Counted from the first letter of the stretch, positions 43,688 to 54,018 are shown. The stretch is 64,000 nt of DNA from Byssothecium circinans (GCA_010015675.1 ML976990.1:455327-519326); one strand, 5' to 3'. Notes: generated by a model not told the origin, from the letters alone. Numbers and translations are program-made.

Positions 43688-45181
43688 ATGTTCAACCTCC
43701 TTAGCTTAAAGCCCACACCCCTGCCAACCGATGGTACAAAAACTGCAGACAGGGTTGTACCTCTCCATTTCTTCGACGATAGTCCTTTATGGAGGTCTAT
43801 CATTCTCTACTCTTTGTTCGTTTTCGACGACATCCTCGAACCCGAGAAGCTTCATTCCAGCCTTGAGCGCCTAATTCGGAAGGAGGGATGGTGGAAACTT
43901 GGAGCGCGATTGAGGCAGAATAAAACAGGTGCTCTTGAATACCATATTCCCTCTATATTTACCGAAGAACGCCCAGCGCTCGCGTACTCGCGCGTCGTGC
44001 ACAATACCACCGTGGCCGAACACCCTCTAGCTTCGCGACTACCCAGAGCGAGCACAAAGCCGGCAATTGTCGGAAACCCAGACGAATTCCTCGACTTTAT
44101 ACGACCCGAAGGCCGTCCCATGAAGCTGGGCGACTATCTCAATACCGATAGACCGCAATTGGGACTACACATAGTCTCGTTTCGAGACGCTACCCTCGTC
44201 TCGCTATACTGGCCGCATACCCTCTTTGATGCCATGGGAAAGAAGGCCCTCCTTGATGCCTGGTCTCTTGTACTGCAAGGAATGGAGGACGAAGTTGCAG
44301 CCCCACATGGCAGTGACGTTGACCCATTGGTCACGTTAGGTACAAACATAACAGAGTACCACAAGCTTAACACTCATCGAATGGGAATACTGGGGCTTAT
44401 TGGATACGGGCTGGGTCAGTTGGGAAGTTTTGTGCGAAAGAAAGAGAATCGTATCGTATGTGTGCCGTTCGCATTTGTGCAAGCGCTGCGAGAGAGGGTG
44501 GTTGCGGACCTCGCAAGTCAAGAGCCGACGGGCGCCGCTCGTATTGACGAAAAAGGAATGCAGCACCCCTTCCTGAGCGAAGGTGATGTTTTGGTCGCAT
44601 GGTGGACTCGCCTCGTCATCGCTCATCTGCCGCCCCGCTCGTCTCAAACCGTGGTTCTCAATCACGCATACTGCCTCAGAGCTACCCTGACGCCAGATCT
44701 TATCCCGTCGAACGCGCCATATGTATCTAATGCGGTTGGGTTCATTCCCGTAATGCTGCGCGTTTCCGATATTCTCCAAAATCCAACTGCTTACGTGGCA
44801 TCCTCAGTACGTGATGCCATTGTAGATCTAGGGAATCGGCCACAGGTGGAGGCTTTCTCTGCCCTAATCCGAGAGAGCAGCGCAAAGATGCCCCCCTTCT
44901 TTGGCAATAGCAATATGCATATGATTACGTACAGCAACTGGACCAAGGCGAAGCTCTTCCAGGTCAATTTCGCAGCAGCGGTGGTGCAACGGGATGGCGT
45001 TCAGACTGATAAGTTGCATTCCGGAAGGCCGAGATACATTCAAAATAACCAATTTGGCTTAAAATTGCCCAACGGGTTTCCCATCATTGGCAAGGACAAT
45101 TATGGGAATTACTGGCTGTCGGGTTATATGATGAAGGGTCACTGGGACCATATTGAGGAGCTCCTGGCGAAAGCGACGTGA
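43688..45181 (+). CDS. BAHD/trichothecene-type acyltransferase family protein (PF02458-like)
   Basis: Intronless, 497 aa. The central WPHTLFDAMGKKALL contains the HxxxD acyltransfer motif (His-Thr-Leu-Phe-Asp), as in fungal transferase-family enzymes that use acyl-CoA to esterify secondary metabolites. The second family motif, DFGWG, is not visible near the C-terminus; the corresponding place reads SNWTKAKLFQVNF, a variation also met in fungal members. N-terminus starts with FFDDSPLWRSIILYSLFVF, the usual strand. No signal peptide. Substrate unknown; the HxxxD motif suggests an active enzyme. No PKS/NRPS/terpene gene is present within the window. Confidence 0.82.
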   Translation: MFNLLSLKPTPLPTDGTKTADRVVPLHFFDDSPLWRSIILYSLFVFDDILEPEKLHSSLERLIRKEGWWKLGARLRQNKTGALEYHIPSIFTEERPALAYSRVVHNTTVAEHPLASRLPRASTKPAIVGNPDEFLDFIRPEGRPMKLGDYLNTDRPQLGLHIVSFRDATLVSLYWPHTLFDAMGKKALLDAWSLVLQGMEDEVAAPHGSDVDPLVTLGTNITEYHKLNTHRMGILGLIGYGLGQLGSFVRKKENRIVCVPFAFVQALRERVVADLASQEPTGAARIDEKGMQHPFLSEGDVLVAWWTRLVIAHLPPRSSQTVVLNHAYCLRATLTPDLIPSNAPYVSNAVGFIPVMLRVSDILQNPTAYVASSVRDAIVDLGNRPQVEAFSALIRESSAKMPPFFGNSNMHMITYSNWTKAKLFQVNFAAAVVQRDGVQTDKLHSGRPRYIQNNQFGLKLPNGFPIIGKDNYGNYWLSGYMMKGHWDHIEELLAKAT

Positions 45182-46212
45182 ATCTTGGTGAATAGGCATA
45201 GGAAAACTTGCCAAAAGGGAATCTGGATGCGGCAAAAGCCAAGATTGTGAAATATGCCACTCGTCGAAGGGCAAAGGGTGGACCAACCTAGACCACTACG
45301 TTATAGTCTGCCTGCAGTGACGAGGCCGAGAGTGCATGGGATTATTTGTGCCATCAAGTTGTCCTGCTGCACTTCCATGATCTACTTATCGCCTTCACCA
45401 CTCATGTAACAGCTGCGCACAGTCATTCTTCAAACAGTACCTATTGTCTCTATTCATTGCAAGCTGAGCTTTCCTTTCCAGCCGTTCTCGCACGGGATAT
45501 ACCCGCCGCAGCTAAATAGGAAATCATAGGGATAGCGAGGAGCGGTTGGTCTCCAATGCGAGTATGCTTGCGCATCCACCCACTCGTTCAATTTCTATTC
45601 CCGCGACCGCTGATCGCGAATTGGTTGTGCAGGCCGACATGCTGTATATGGAATCACCAGGAAAAATGGGATTGCTAATTATCAACGACCGACCGGCATT
45701 GACGAAGAAGCTGGAAGACGTGCATTCCAAGAACGGCCGGCTGCGTACCCAGCGCATGCCCGTGATGGTAAACCAGCTGTTGCTCCGTGGCGATTGTGCC
45801 ATTCGCGATCAGGAACATCGACGGATGGCGCGGCTTCTCGCATCTGCGCAATAATCCAGATTTATGGGGGGTGCTACTTCGCTCGTAGGGAGAAATCCTC
45901 GCATTGCTCCGGTTTGGCTGGATGGGGTGGTTATTATCGTTGGTGCTAGGTTCATGGGCGACGTCAAAGATGATGGGTGCTCCCGGATTTGGCCCGTCCG
46001 CCCAAGTCTTTGACAAGTCAAATGCGGATCATGATGGGGTCGAGAAGCCCAAGCAGGATATCATGGTGTTGGAGCAATTGGTTGACGAAGGTGGAAAAGC
46101 AGAGATGAAGATGGCGGCGTTGCGAGAGGTGTGTCGGAGTGCGCTTGCAGTCCAAAGAGCGAAAGACGAGGTTGGTTTGTACATGTATAGTTACATTAAG
46201 AGGTAAAAGTGC
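45182..46212. other. Intergenic with weak plus-strand coding signal
   Basis: Two plus-strand frames, 45546-45854 (102 aa) and 45904-46206 (100 aa, with a helix-like EQLVDEGGKAEMKMAALREV segment), look more coding-like than random but no splice joins them convincingly and no family is recognised. They may be a decayed gene. Confidence 0.3.
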
Positions 46213-46636
46213 TCACACGCCGTACCTAAACTCGCGCACCTTCTTTTGATAGTACCAAGTCGCAAGCACGCCTGTTGCGCCCAGTGCGAGAGGCACCGGC
46301 GCACGTCCACCTGTCTTGATGATGCGTGGAACCGCGGATCCGACAAGCAGAACGCTGTTTCCCAATGCCAGTTCGGTACCATAGTCCTTGTTCTCCTTGA
46401 TCAGATAGCCTGGATCTATCAGCCGGACTGGAATTTTCCGCAGACAGCGAACTCACCAGCGTAGCCGTAAGATGCACCAAGTACAAGGCCTGCCACAAGC
46501 GACGGCGTGGACCGAGTGCGCCAATAGCCAGCCGTCCCCCCGGCGGCCACTACGGTATGTTAATGTCTTGATCGTTCAATCGAGAGCATCCGAGCTTACA
46601 GAGGCCGGCAAGCGTAAATGATGGATGTTCTGCCAT
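46213..46636 (-). CDS. TMEM14 family small membrane protein
   Basis: Three exons on the minus strand (46636-46600, 46549-46457, 46409-46213) with 50- and 47-nt introns, both GT-AG; the spliced product is 108 aa. It begins MAEHPSFTLAGL, then GGTAGYWRTRSTPSLVAGLV, GYAGYLIKENKDYGTELALG, and ends ATGVLATWYYQKKVRE. The Gly-rich pattern, four short hydrophobic helices and size fit the TMEM14/UPF0136 family, known from mitochondrial membranes (TMEM14C is linked to porphyrin transport in animals). No single exon exceeds 66 codons, so a plain reading-frame scan misses this gene. Function in fungi is not established. Confidence 0.85.
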
Positions 46637-46990
46637 GGTGTTTGATGAATTGTGAGAGGAAGATTCAATCGAGCGATGAGAAGGAACCTTAAAAGGAGTG
46701 ACCGGCTAACCGAATTTGGAATGGCGCCATTTCCAGCTCACAGGCAGCCGCACGTCCATCGTCTTACACATCCAGATACCTTTAGAACTTACCAGAAGAG
46801 CCTCGAAGATTCTGGATGGCTCACGAACATCTCTTGTCTTGATATAATTATATAGAAGCGCGGTTTGTTGGTTGTTGCTTCCAAACATTTTCTGTCGAGG
46901 AGCCATTGACGACTGATTGACTATCAATTAAACCATTGATTCATTTCTCAAATTTATTGTCTTATACCTTTGTCGCCATTTACCACCACT
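46637..46990. other. Divergent intergenic between TMEM14 and epoxide-hydrolase-like genes
   Basis: 354 nt holding both promoters; no further feature recognised. Confidence 0.5.
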
Positions 46991-48172
46991 ATGAAGATAG
47001 CTCCCTTCAAGATCGACATCCCTCAAAGCGAAATAGATGCCCTACGCAACCGCCTAGCCAACACCCGTTGGGCTCCCGAACTCGACAATGAAGACTGGTC
47101 TTACGGTGTCAACGGGACCTATCTGCGTGAATTGATGAGATATTGGCAAAAGGACTTCGACTGGCGCGTGCAGGAAGCCCGCATCAACAGCTTTCCACAG
47201 TTTCGCACCGAAATTGACGGGATCCCGATCCATTTCATCCACGTCCGCGGCAAAGGACCCAGCCCGGTCCCGATCATCTTGAACCACGGATGGCCATGGA
47301 CCTTCTGGGATTTCAAGGACGTTATTATGGCCTTGGCCGATCCTGCTTCGCACGGTGGTAGCCCTGAAGATGCCTTCGATGTCGTGGTTCCTTCGCTGCC
47401 AGGCTTCTGTTTCTCTGGACCGCTTCCACGAAATGGAGTGGGCTATGTCGAAACAGCCGACCTGTGGGTTAAGCTGATGAAGGGTTTGGGTTATGAGCAT
47501 TTTGTCACTCACGGAGGTTATGCGGGCGCGTTCGTGAGCGCTAGACTTGGGCATGCTCATCCGGAATCCATCATCGGCGTACATCTTTCGTTCCCTATCC
47601 TCCCTGGAGTACCTCACGACGCCGGAGATCCCGCCGAGTTTACAGCAGAGGAGCGTACTTTGATTGGAGAACAAAAAAGAGGCCCAGGAGACTTCGTTCA
47701 TGTCGTGATCAACGCTACTGATCCGCAGACCCTCGCCTGGGCGATGCACGACAGCCCCGTAGGTCAGGCAGCCTGGATTCTTCTCCGTCGCCGCGCATGG
47801 AGCGACTGTAATGGAAACTTAGAAACTAAGTTCAACAAGGATACCCTCCTTACTTACCTCTCGCTGTACTGGTTCACGAACAGCTTTGTCGGAACAGAGC
47901 TGTTTTGTCGAGCCTCCAATTTCCCCCAGACTATGGAGTTGGTCAACGACATCAAGCCTGAGATCAGCGTGCCAACGGCTGTTGCTGTACTGCCCAAGGA
48001 CCTCATGCACAAGCCGCGCTCTCTTGTTGCTGCGCATTCCGATTTGCGCCAGTGGACCATGTTTCCTAGTGGTGGACATTTCGGAGCAGCCGAAGAGCCT
48101 AAATTTATGACTGAAGATATTCGGTCTTTCGTTCGCCCTCTACGTCAGGCCGAGCGTTACGGCCAGGGATGA
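46991..48172 (+). CDS. Epoxide-hydrolase-like protein lacking the nucleophilic Asp
   Basis: Intronless, 393 aa from the first ATG at 46991. N-terminal epoxide-hydrolase domain (FKIDIPQSEIDALRNRLANT) and alpha/beta-hydrolase core with the oxyanion motif HGWP (residues 99-102), DVVVPSLPGFCFSG and the catalytic His in GGHFGAAEEP (H363). In microsomal-type epoxide hydrolases the nucleophile elbow reads GGDWG with catalytic Asp; here it is GGYAG, Tyr177 replacing the Asp and Ala the Trp. The codon is TAT, one base from GAT. Catalysis by the usual alkyl-enzyme route therefore looks impossible; it may be inactive, bind without hydrolysis, or do other chemistry. The frame is otherwise intact, which argues against simple decay. 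Confidence 0.85.
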   Translation: MKIAPFKIDIPQSEIDALRNRLANTRWAPELDNEDWSYGVNGTYLRELMRYWQKDFDWRVQEARINSFPQFRTEIDGIPIHFIHVRGKGPSPVPIILNHGWPWTFWDFKDVIMALADPASHGGSPEDAFDVVVPSLPGFCFSGPLPRNGVGYVETADLWVKLMKGLGYEHFVTHGGYAGAFVSARLGHAHPESIIGVHLSFPILPGVPHDAGDPAEFTAEERTLIGEQKRGPGDFVHVVINATDPQTLAWAMHDSPVGQAAWILLRRRAWSDCNGNLETKFNKDTLLTYLSLYWFTNSFVGTELFCRASNFPQTMELVNDIKPEISVPTAVAVLPKDLMHKPRSLVAAHSDLRQWTMFPSGGHFGAAEEPKFMTEDIRSFVRPLRQAERYGQG

Positions 48173-48453
48173 AAATGAGTCTACGTGGAGGTGTTGAAGA
48201 AATTCGTTATGAAAATTATCGCGGGGAGATATATAGCTCGACTCTCAATCCATCTGCGTCAGATCTTGCCTTAAGGAAATAGACTGTCGACCGAAATTTG
48301 GCTGTTGAATCTAGTGAGCGTACGACCAACGGTCACGAATATGTAAGGTAACATAGCAGAAAATCTTAGCGTTTGCCTGGTTCCATCCCACTGTGAGGAT
48401 TGCCAACCTCAGCTCTAATTCAGTCAGACATTTTCTAGCCTCTCCTTGCGCCA

Positions 48454-48884
48454 TTACGCTCGCTTCCCCTTAATTCCCTTATGCATGTCATCAAGGTAGT
48501 CGTTGAAGTCATGCGACATCTCTACCACAGACCGAAAATGGTCAGCAGTCAACAAAATCTTGTTCTCCAAGTCTGTATTTCTTTCATATTCGGCGCTACT
48601 ACCAGTTTGGATGCCTCGAAAATTCAGCTCATGCTCTCGTCAGGCAACAATTACAACTACTTACCATTGCGGATCCCTCGACCATTCCACTTGACGGCTT
48701 TCAGTTCGTTTCTATTGAGGCATTCCTTCGCATCTATATTTAGTTGAATATAATGACCGTGCTCTTTGTTGCGTTTGTCGATGAATATGGGCTGGCTTGG
48801 ATGGTTCAAATTGAGCACTTGAGGCGGCCATTGGAAAGCCAGGACAAGAAGGAGGGACCGGGTTGGCGGGAGGGGACGATACAC
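48454..48884 (-). CDS. Candidate small spliced gene, 5' end uncertain
   Basis: Two minus-strand blocks look coding and join cleanly: 48884-48665 (with IFIDKRNKEHGHYIQLNIDA) and 48572-48454 (DLENKILLTADHFRSVVEMS and more to a TAA), linked by a 92-nt intron with donor GTAAGT and acceptor ATACAG that restores IRNDLENK. No ATG exists in the open part of the first block; an upstream exon is needed. One possibility starts at ATG 48915 (MKLVFDVDWP) with a 66-nt intron. The opposite strand has a competing weak frame (48744-48977). No family recognised. Confidence 0.4.
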
Positions 48885-49073
48885 TGGGCCAATCTACATC
48901 AAAAACTAGTTTCATTCTTAATGGATGACGTACGATCGCATAACCTGAACTGTAAGTATGGATGGGAAGCTACCTAGGTACTTTGATGCCACGGCACTGA
49001 TAAAGTTCAGATACATAGGGAGACATTATACCCAGCCTTGCAGTTTGAATTCATGGTTTCAGTTTACCAACAT

Positions 49074-49823
49074 CGCTTCAATTGACACGCGAAGATGTCC
49101 TCTTAAATTCGGCCTGTTTGGTGGACCCCTTTGACCAAGATCGTATTTTCGCCTTCCAACCGAACACTTCACAGCGAAGTACTCCAACCCTGACGCACTC
49201 TTACAGCTTATGGAATAGACCGCTTCGCCCGACAGTCCGATACTCAACATCGCCGGTAGTTACTATGAGGGCGACGAATACGAAGATCCTATGTCGATGC
49301 TTGCCACGAAGTTCATTGCCTTCTCTGTCCGGTTAAACGCGCCGGTGGTATCGTTTCTGCGAGCTACTTGGACGCAAGGATCTTCGGAGTGGAAACACAC
49401 AAGACTTACAAAGCTTTGGTGCCATTGTATTCCCTTGTTCGGCAAATCTTGGAGATCGTTCCTCCAGTCCTTGAGTCCGACAATGTCCTTACTGCAAGCC
49501 GCTTTCGAAAGTTTGATGGAACCGTGGATTCGCTAGAAAACGCTTTGTTCTTACTCCAGGACGTTCAAACACTGCTTCCCGGGAAAGTTGTCTGCATCAT
49601 CGATGGAGTGCAATGGACGGATGATAGGTCGACAGCAAAGTACATGGAGAGCTTTGTCAAGGTCTTGCGGGAAGGGAGGATGAAGGTGTTCTTCACTACG
49701 TCGGGAGATTCCAGAGCTCTCCAAGACGTTCTCTCTCGTCGCGAGTTTTCCATAGTGGGGAAATCTAGCAAGCCTAGTGTAGATGAACTGTGGGAGATGG
49801 AGGAAGGAAGCATGATGCTTTGA
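49074..49823 (+). pseudogene. Decayed relic of a fungal STAND-like/unknown multidomain gene
   Basis: Coding-like segments follow one another in different frames: IASIDTRRCPLKFGLFGGPL then a stop, DSPILNIAGSYYEGDEYEDP with MLATKFIAFSVRLNAPVV, then in another frame 49368-49823 (VCIIDGVQWTDDRSTAKYME and MKVFFTTSGDSRAL). The last segment resembles the Walker-B-like strand and sensor of fungal P-loop proteins (hydrophobic strand ending IDG, then FFTT), but no Walker A is seen. At least two frameshifts and two stops break it. Family assignment is tentative. Confidence 0.45.
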
Positions 49824-49829
49824 AGGTAA

Positions 49830-50210
49830 ACCATTGTCTCGGAGAATACGACGCTTCAGATTTTCCCGCTCTAATCGCGAGCATGTCCTCGATTTTGTAT
49901 CATGTTGTCTATCCTCCCCGGAAAACGGCAAGCCCATCGAATTGAAAATTGGTATTATACAGCAATCAAAGCATCACCGAAGTAAGCGGTATGAGGGTAT
50001 ATCAATGGTATGTACTTCATATACGTGCCTAGCCACAAAAGTCCGGGGTGGATACTCGGTTTCCCTTCAAATGAGAAAGATGGTTCCTGGGCCGTAGGCT
50101 GGCAAAGTTTGAATGAAGTTACCGTCTTTGCGTGTGTATATCGGACTCTGCGTGTGAATGGGGAACCCATAGAGGTATATTGACTTTCTCTTCACTAGAC
50201 CAAACACCAT
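49830..50210. other. Intergenic, no gene seen
   Basis: Between the relic and the 3' end of the GH43 gene. Short frames, no support. Confidence 0.5.
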
Positions 50211-51263
50211 CTACACCGGGAACTTCGCGCGAAGCGCATTGTACTCATTCAGCGTGACCGGTGTAACAGATCCATGCTTCAACCCCGTCGGAAAACCTGA
50301 CGTACTTGCTGCGGCCCAATTCGGGGATTTGATGTTCGACGTCTGGAACGGTACGAACTGAGAGTAATTATCCAGCAACAGATAGTACTTCCCAGCCACA
50401 CTATTATCTGCAAACGATGTTGCACCCTCCCACGGGCTGCCAGACGTGACATACCCTGGGATCCGAGACCACGACCCAAATATGCCGCCCGTAGTCATCT
50501 CTTGATAGACTTGGTTTACAGTTTCATTCTTGATGAAGCGAGCATAGTGGCCCGGCGTTCCGAGGTATTGGAATTCTTGGTCGATCACTGGAGTACCTGA
50601 CGGCGCTGCGTAGTCTTTTGCAGAGCTGAAGGTGGTGAAGTCTTTTGTGGTGGCGTAGCGAATACGATCGAGACCTGCAGTGCCAGTGTGTCCTGTGTCG
50701 GAGGAGCTGTATAGCCGAGATGCCCAGAAGACGTAGAATTGTTGTGTCGCATCGTCCCATACTGCGGATGGCGCCCACACCATGCCTGCCCTAGCACCTT
50801 CAACTCTGCGGATTGTTAGCAGCCGAAAGTAAAGGTCGACAGGAGAAAATTACGTTACCAATGTGGGAGCCGACCAATCTACAAGATTGTTCGATTTCCA
50901 CACGACAATGCCACGGCTACCCTGCCGGGTCGCTTTATCCCATGAGAAGCCTGATGCATTGATATCGAGGTCTGTGGCGATGATATAGAATTGCGATCGC
51001 GCACCGTTTGTTACCAGGAATATGTCTCGCACGCCCTTTGTTCCCACCGTCGAAGTCAAGACCGGATTGCCCTTGTTGAGTTTAGTGAAGCTGGTGGGCG
51101 AGTTACCGTTCGAAATGTATAGTTGGACCTTGGGACTTGGATCGGAGAAAGTCGCGATAACATAGCCATAGAATGTTGATTGTTGCTTCGCGTTATGGTC
51201 TACGGGGCTGGCGGATGCGTATAGCACCGCAAAGGTAGTGGCGATATAGGTCAGGAATCGCAT
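50211..51263 (-). CDS. Secreted GH43 family glycoside hydrolase (arabinanase/arabinofuranosidase-like)
   Basis: Two exons on the minus strand (51263-50854, 50805-50211) with a 48-nt intron (GTAATT, branch GCTAAC, acceptor CGCAG), 334 aa. Signal peptide [19 protein letters not shown]. Five-bladed-propeller features: [28 protein letters not shown] (the usual RDP block, with Ile for Pro), [34 protein letters not shown] (probable acid Glu) and [10 protein letters not shown]. The family removes or cleaves alpha-L-arabinose units or beta-xylosides in plant wall polysaccharides; this subgroup is often annotated as arabinosidase. It is divergent from a GH127 gene 622 nt away with clustered CreA-type motifs between them. 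Confidence 0.87.
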
Positions 51264-51304
51264 GGCGGGTTTCGTTGAAGACTTGATAAGTGACGCGATG
51301 TTCG

Positions 51305-51310
51305 TTTATA
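51305..51310 (-). promoter_or_regulatory. Putative TATA box of the GH43 gene
   Basis: TATAAA on the minus strand, 42 nt upstream of the ATG at 51263. Confidence 0.45.
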
Positions 51311-51364
51311 AAGCCAATACGAAGACATCGTGAACAAATCTAGGCAACGGAAAATTATGGTCCG

Positions 51365-51407
51365 GTGGAGATATTTCCAGATGCTGAATAGTCCGGGGCT
51401 TCCCCGC
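51365..51407. promoter_or_regulatory. Cluster of three CreA-type (SYGGRG) motifs
   Basis: GTGGAG at 51365-51370, CCGGGG at 51393-51398 and, in inverse orientation, CCCCGC at 51402-51407 (GCGGGG on the other strand), all fitting the SYGGRG consensus of the carbon catabolite repressor CreA. The last two form a close inverted pair, the arrangement known to favour repression. Position within the GH43/GH127 divergent promoter suggests glucose repression of both. Confidence 0.5.
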
Positions 51408-51818
51408 ACTTTCGCGTCTATGACGCAAGGTACTATCCGACACTAGGTCTCCTTTCTCCCGACATGAGATGCCGCATAGAATCCTCAAAATCGGCAATAG
51501 AACGATTTTTGGACTAAGTCAATCCTTCTACATGCCATTCTTGTATAAGACGAAGTTATAGCAGAGCCTCACTGCTTAAGGCAGGTGCGAAGCATACCTA
51601 TGGTACATGATGCTCGTCTAATATTCCGAGTTTTGAAAAATGCCTTTACCGAAGAGGAAGGTCACTGAAGGAGGAGGTAATGCTGCTGTAATACTACTCG
51701 CGGAACACTCCCACTTCGCTGTTTAACCCGGAGTACATCTGCTTAGTGCTGTCTATTCCCTAGTGACCATAGAAGAGCCGATTTTCAAATGCGGGCAAAT
51801 GGGGCGGCTACCATGTGG

Positions 51819-51828
51819 TATACATAAA
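51819..51828 (+). promoter_or_regulatory. Putative TATA element of the GH127 gene
   Basis: TATACATAAA, 58 nt upstream of the ATG at 51886. Confidence 0.4.
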
Positions 51829-51885
51829 TTCTCATCCCCCAAACCAGCTCCGAGCTCATCCAGGAATTAGCTCGCATTAACCATC

Positions 51886-53811
51886 ATGCAATTTTTTTCG
51901 ATTCTATCGGGCCTTTTTCTTGCGATCTCGCTAGTAACGGCGCAGGTCGCGCCAGTGGTATCTCCCATTGGCGTGTCCGCATATCCTTTCGATATCAACC
52001 AAGTTTCACTTACGAGCAGCCGTTTTATGGACGTGGGTGACTCCAGCTGAATCCTTAAACAAGACCATTTTAGAATTTGCTAACCCTTCCTCGATCTCCA
52101 GAACCAGAACCGCACGTTGAGCTACCTCAAGTTCGTCGACACCAACAGACTCCTGTATGTTTTCCGTGCGAACCACAAGTTATCAACGAACGGCGCTTCC
52201 GCAAATGGAGGCTGGGATGCACCCGATTTCCCTTTCCGCAGTCATATGCAAGGTCACTTCCTCACAGCCTGGGCGCAATGCTACGCCCAACTCGGAGACA
52301 CAGAATGTAAGAATCGAGCCACATCGTTCGTAGCCGAGCTCCTCAAGTGCCAAAACAACAACGCAGCCGCCGGATTCAACACTGGATACTTGTCTGGCTT
52401 CCCGGAGTCCGAATTCACAAAGCTAGAGGGCGGGACGCTCACCAACGGAAATGTGCCGTACTACGCCATTCACAAAACTTTGGCTGGACTTCTCGACGTC
52501 TATCGCTGGATTGGCGACCAGAATGCGAAAACTGTTCTTCTTGCTTTCGCTGGGTGGGTCGACACTCGGACCAGCAAGTTCAGCTATGATCAGATGCAGA
52601 CAATCTTGAGGACGGAGTTTGGCGGTATGAACGAGGTACTAGCCGACATCTATCATCAGACTGGTGATAAGAGGTGGCTCACTGTTGCGCAACGCTTTGA
52701 CCACGCCACCATTTTCAACCCGCTAGCCTCGAACCAAGATCAGCTCAATGGTCTTCATGCGAACACGCAAGTACCAAAATGGATCGGCGCGGCACGAGAA
52801 TATCTAGCCACTGGTACAGCAAAGTACGCCGATATTGCCCGGAACGCTTGGAGCATCACCGTGAACGCTCACTCCTATGCCATTGGAGGGAACAGCCAGG
52901 CCGAGCATTTCCGTCCCGCAAATGCCATTGCAGGGTATCTCAATAGCGATACTGCCGAAGGATGCAACACCTACAACATGCTCAAGCTCACTCGCCAACT
53001 ATTCGCCATAAACCCGTCCAGTGCGACATACTTTGACTACTATGAGCGGGCGCTGATTAACCACATGCTTGGCCAACAAAATCCTGCGACAAGCCATGGT
53101 CACATCACATACTTCACCTCCCTCAATCCAGGTGGCAAACGTGGATTGGGTCCAGCATGGGGTGGAGGCACATGGAGTACCGACTACGATTCGCACTGGT
53201 GTTGCCAGGGAACAGGCATAGAGACGAATACGAAGATGCAAGATTCGATTTACTTCTTCGACAGCTCTTCTCTATATGTAAATCTTTTCACACCATCCGT
53301 CTTGAACTGGAAAGCTCGCAGCGTTACCGTCACACAGTCCACAACTTTTCCAGCTAGCGACACTACGACTTTGACGGTAAATGGAGCTGGAAATTGGGCG
53401 ATGAAGATCCGGACCCCGTCGTGGACCTCTGGCGCGACAATCGCTGTCAATGGTGCCACGCAATCTATCACCACAACACCAGGCACATACGCCACGCTCT
53501 CTCGCACGTGGGCTTCTGGAGATAAAGTGACTATCAAACTACCCATGAAGCTCCGACTTATTCCCGCAAATGACAATCAGAATGTTGCAGCACTGGCTTT
53601 TGGGCCGACCGTGCTGAGCGGCAATTATGGCTCGACTACACTTTCGGCGAATCCAAAGTTGGACCTTGGTTCAGTGAAGCGAACCGGAACTTCTGGGCTT
53701 GCGTTTACTGGGACTGCAGATGGAAAGACGGTGAATATTGGTCCTTTCTACGATGCTCAGGGCCACAATTACGCGGTTTATTGGGCAGTGAGTGGGACGT
53801 TGCCGAGCTGA
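51886..53811 (+). CDS. Secreted GH127 beta-L-arabinofuranosidase-like enzyme
   Basis: Two exons (51886-52032, 52102-53811) with a 69-nt intron (GTGGGT, branch GCTAAC, acceptor CCAG), phase 0, 618 aa. Exon 1 gives a signal peptide (MQFFSILSGLFLAISLVTAQ) and LTSSRFMD; the join makes SRFMDNQNRTLSYLKF, typical of GH127. The catalytic (alpha/alpha)6 barrel includes GGWDAPDFPFRSHMQGHFLT, EFGGMNEVLADIY, and the Cys-rich HWCCQGTGIE (Cys 416-417) holding the nucleophilic cysteine of this Zn-dependent family. C-terminal beta-domain follows. It releases beta-L-arabinofuranose from, for example, hydroxyproline-linked arabinosides; secreted. Divergent partner is GH43. Confidence 0.9.
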
Positions 53812-54018
53812 GAACAAGATTTTATGTTATGGTACGGATGGTCATAGTTTGTATAGGAAGAAATCAATAAACTATATCTAAAATGAGTAAACAGCCATAA
53901 TAAACCAATGAAAAACAAAACAAACGCCCAACTTCCTCTAATTAGAAAAGTAGGCCTCGCCGTTAAACATGCTGCGAATAGAACAGAACTCGGCAAAGCT
54001 CCACAAGATACTAATTCT

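Noticed and set aside
39817..48172. Full secondary-metabolite cluster
   Set aside because: No polyketide synthase, NRPS, terpene synthase or prenyltransferase gene in the window; kept only as a weaker neighbourhood observation.
53778..53996. 72-codon minus-strand frame after GH127
   Set aside because: Short, hydrophobic AT-rich 3' region read antisense; no start context or homologue recognised.
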